From NCBI GenBank assembly GCA_019114885.1, contig DXEQ01000037.1:1-6709 (forward strand): DNA of 6,709 bases, written 5' to 3'. Shown here piece after piece: positions 5,849 through 6,709 of this stretch. The translations under genes were made by a program, and so were the position numbers. The first letter of the stretch is position 1; each line of letters starts with the position of its first letter. The notes under the pieces are model-generated. The model was not told the DNA's origin. It was given only the letters and a program-made list of their open reading frames with translations, and made no database searches. The stretch comes from Candidatus Anaerobutyricum stercoripullorum (lineage in GTDB: Bacteria > Bacillota > Clostridia > Lachnospirales > Lachnospiraceae).

Positions 5849-6523
5849 TCATACTTTTTTCACCGCTTTATACCCCAGCCCCCGGACCGAGATGATCTCA
5901 AACTCCTCCCATCCGGCAAACCGTTTCCGCAGCCGCCCGATATGTACCGTGACCGTCTCCCAACCCGTGTCGCTGTCCACACCCCAGATCTCATCCATGA
6001 GCTGAATCCGGGTAAAAATCTGCCCCGGGTAGGACAAGAGCTTATACAGCAGCAAAAACTCTTTCTGTGGCAGCTCCTGTGTCTTCCCGTGGCCGGTCAC
6101 CGTCATGGAATTATAATCCAGCACCACATCGCCGATGACAATCTTCTGCTCGCTGACAATCTTGGCCCGGCGCAAAAGCGCCCGGATCCGCAGCAACATT
6201 TCCTCCTCGTCCACCGGCTTGGTCATGTAGTCGTCCGTCCCCACAAGGAACCCTTTCTTCTTATCCGCCGGCAGCTGTCTTGCCGACACCATGAGAATCG
6301 GAATATTATCCTGCGCCTCCCGCAGTTCTCTCGTCAGCTCGTAGCCATCCATCTCCGGCATCATCACATCCAGAACGATCAGGTCGATATGCTCCCGTCC
6401 CAGAATATCCAGCGCCTCCGCGCCGTCCTTCGCCGTGGTCACCGTATAATGGGCGTCCTCCAGCACCGCCTGCATATATCTCCTCGTGTTCCTGTCATCA
6501 TCCGCCACCAGAATATGAAACAT
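5849..6523 (-). CDS. OmpR/PhoB-family response regulator
   Basis: This 224-residue cytoplasmic transcription factor has the usual length for the family. The receiver domain (1-~118) has the acidic pocket DDD at 8-10, phospho-acceptor Asp52 in LDVMMPEMDG, Ser80 in MVSAR and Lys102 in TKP. The winged-helix DNA-binding domain (~125-222) ends in WETVTVHIGRLRKRF (recognition helix) and the wing hairpin ISVRGLGYKA. I start it at MFHILVADDD (ATG 6523), where GGAGG lies six bases upstream. The same frame stays open toward 6694, but that extension crosses a strong promoter and has no domain character. It is the first gene of the operon with the kinase. Its targets cannot be read from the sequence; the LytTR gene and the secreted-protein gene are candidates. 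Confidence 0.97.
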   Translation of the reverse strand: MFHILVADDDRNTRRYMQAVLEDAHYTVTTAKDGAEALDILGREHIDLIVLDVMMPEMDGYELTRELREAQDNIPILMVSARQLPADKKKGFLVGTDDYMTKPVDEEEMLLRIRALLRRAKIVSEQKIVIGDVVLDYNSMTVTGHGKTQELPQKEFLLLYKLLSYPGQIFTRIQLMDEIWGVDSDTGWETVTVHIGRLRKRFAGWEEFEIISVRGLGYKAVKKV

Positions 6524-6578
6524 AAACTCCCTCCGTTCTCGTTCTTTTCCTTTCCGCCGCTGCGGCAGATATTTATCT

Positions 6579-6607
6579 ATTATAACCCTGGGGGAAGGTT
6601 CTGGCAA
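6579..6607 (-). promoter_or_regulatory. Sigma-A promoter of the response regulator/kinase operon
   Basis: On the minus strand TTGCCA (6607-6602, five of six to consensus) is followed by exactly 17 bp and a perfect TATAAT (6584-6579). Transcription should begin near 6572, leaving a leader of about 50 nt to the ATG at 6523. The leader contains a small GCCGC-T-GCGGC inverted repeat (6556-6566), which can form a short hairpin, and the GGAGG ribosome site. The strong match suggests basal, activator-independent expression. Confidence 0.8.
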
Positions 6608-6709
6608 ATAGGGAGTTGTGGGGGCAGACTTGTTGTTGTATACTATCTTCTCCGCGAGTCGGAAGGGTGGTGGATACGAACCCTCCTCCTCCACTTTAGG
6701 CCCGCGACT
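6608..6709. other. Unassigned right-edge sequence, no gene recognised
   Basis: This stretch lies upstream of the operon promoter. The minus strand holds a purine-rich GGAGGAGGAGGG run followed by TTCGTATCCACCACCC. A short AGTCG/CGACT inverted pair spans roughly 6656-6709. It superficially recalls a tRNA T-arm, but the loop lacks the invariant A58 and the stem does not pair. An open frame crosses it without domain features or a ribosome site. It may be the edge of a structured or repeated element that continues outside the window. Confidence 0.3.

Noticed and set aside
6524..6694. A 57-residue N-terminal extension of the OmpR-type regulator from a GTG at 6694.
   Set aside because: It would span the TTGCCA-17-TATAAT promoter. 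The receiver domain starts at MFHILVADDD, and the ATG at 6523 has a well placed GGAGG site.
6650..6709. A possible tRNA 3' end (GGGTTCGTATCC on the minus strand).
   Set aside because: The T-loop would lack A58, the T-stem does not pair, and no acceptor stem or CCA is found.
1..6709. CRISPR array, rRNA, integrase or transposase gene.
   Set aside because: No regularly spaced repeats, rRNA-like segments or recombinase motifs were seen on either strand.

Overview
The window looks like a chromosomal segment of a low-to-mid GC Gram-positive bacterium, most likely a gut-type Clostridia (Lachnospiraceae-like). This is inferred from strong AGGAGG ribosome binding sites, a textbook sigma-A promoter, a two-TM VanS/PhoR-like kinase, a LytTR regulator and a Gram-positive signal peptide. 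The taxonomic guess is not proven by any marker gene. All genes I support lie on the minus strand, so transcription runs from high to low coordinates.

Right to left: 6608-6709 holds no recognisable gene. A good sigma-A promoter (6579-6607) drives an OmpR-family response regulator (5849-6523) and, 34 nt downstream, a membrane histidine kinase (4669-5814). The ~200 nt gap after the kinase is densely structured. It contains a 71-nt segment that folds, on either strand, into a perfect cloverleaf of four stems with no unpaired base at the junction (4566-4636). It also contains a second partial copy of the same element, with what looks like a compensatory base-pair change (4482-4506), and an imperfect long hairpin between the two. 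The second copy supplies an extended -10 box just before a LytTR-type response regulator (3753-4469), which ends in a clear rho-independent terminator.

After a 223-nt intergenic region with a 21-bp palindrome, a perfect Shine-Dalgarno/ATG minigene and a GTG start, a very large secreted protein begins at 3529 and runs off the left edge. At least 1176 residues are visible. I translated this frame by hand and it is open throughout. It consists of a signal peptide, a probable seven-bladed FG-GAP/VCBS-type beta-propeller, a Ser/Thr- and Gly-rich beta module that could be membrane-active or pore-like, a fibronectin type III domain, an Ig-like domain and a further unassigned region.

Working model (inference): the kinase/OmpR pair senses an envelope or membrane signal. 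The LytTR regulator, with its own promoter-bearing repeat, may belong to the same circuit and may control the secreted protein next door. The most unusual item is the cloverleaf repeat between the kinase and LytTR genes. The next is the secreted propeller/beta-module protein.
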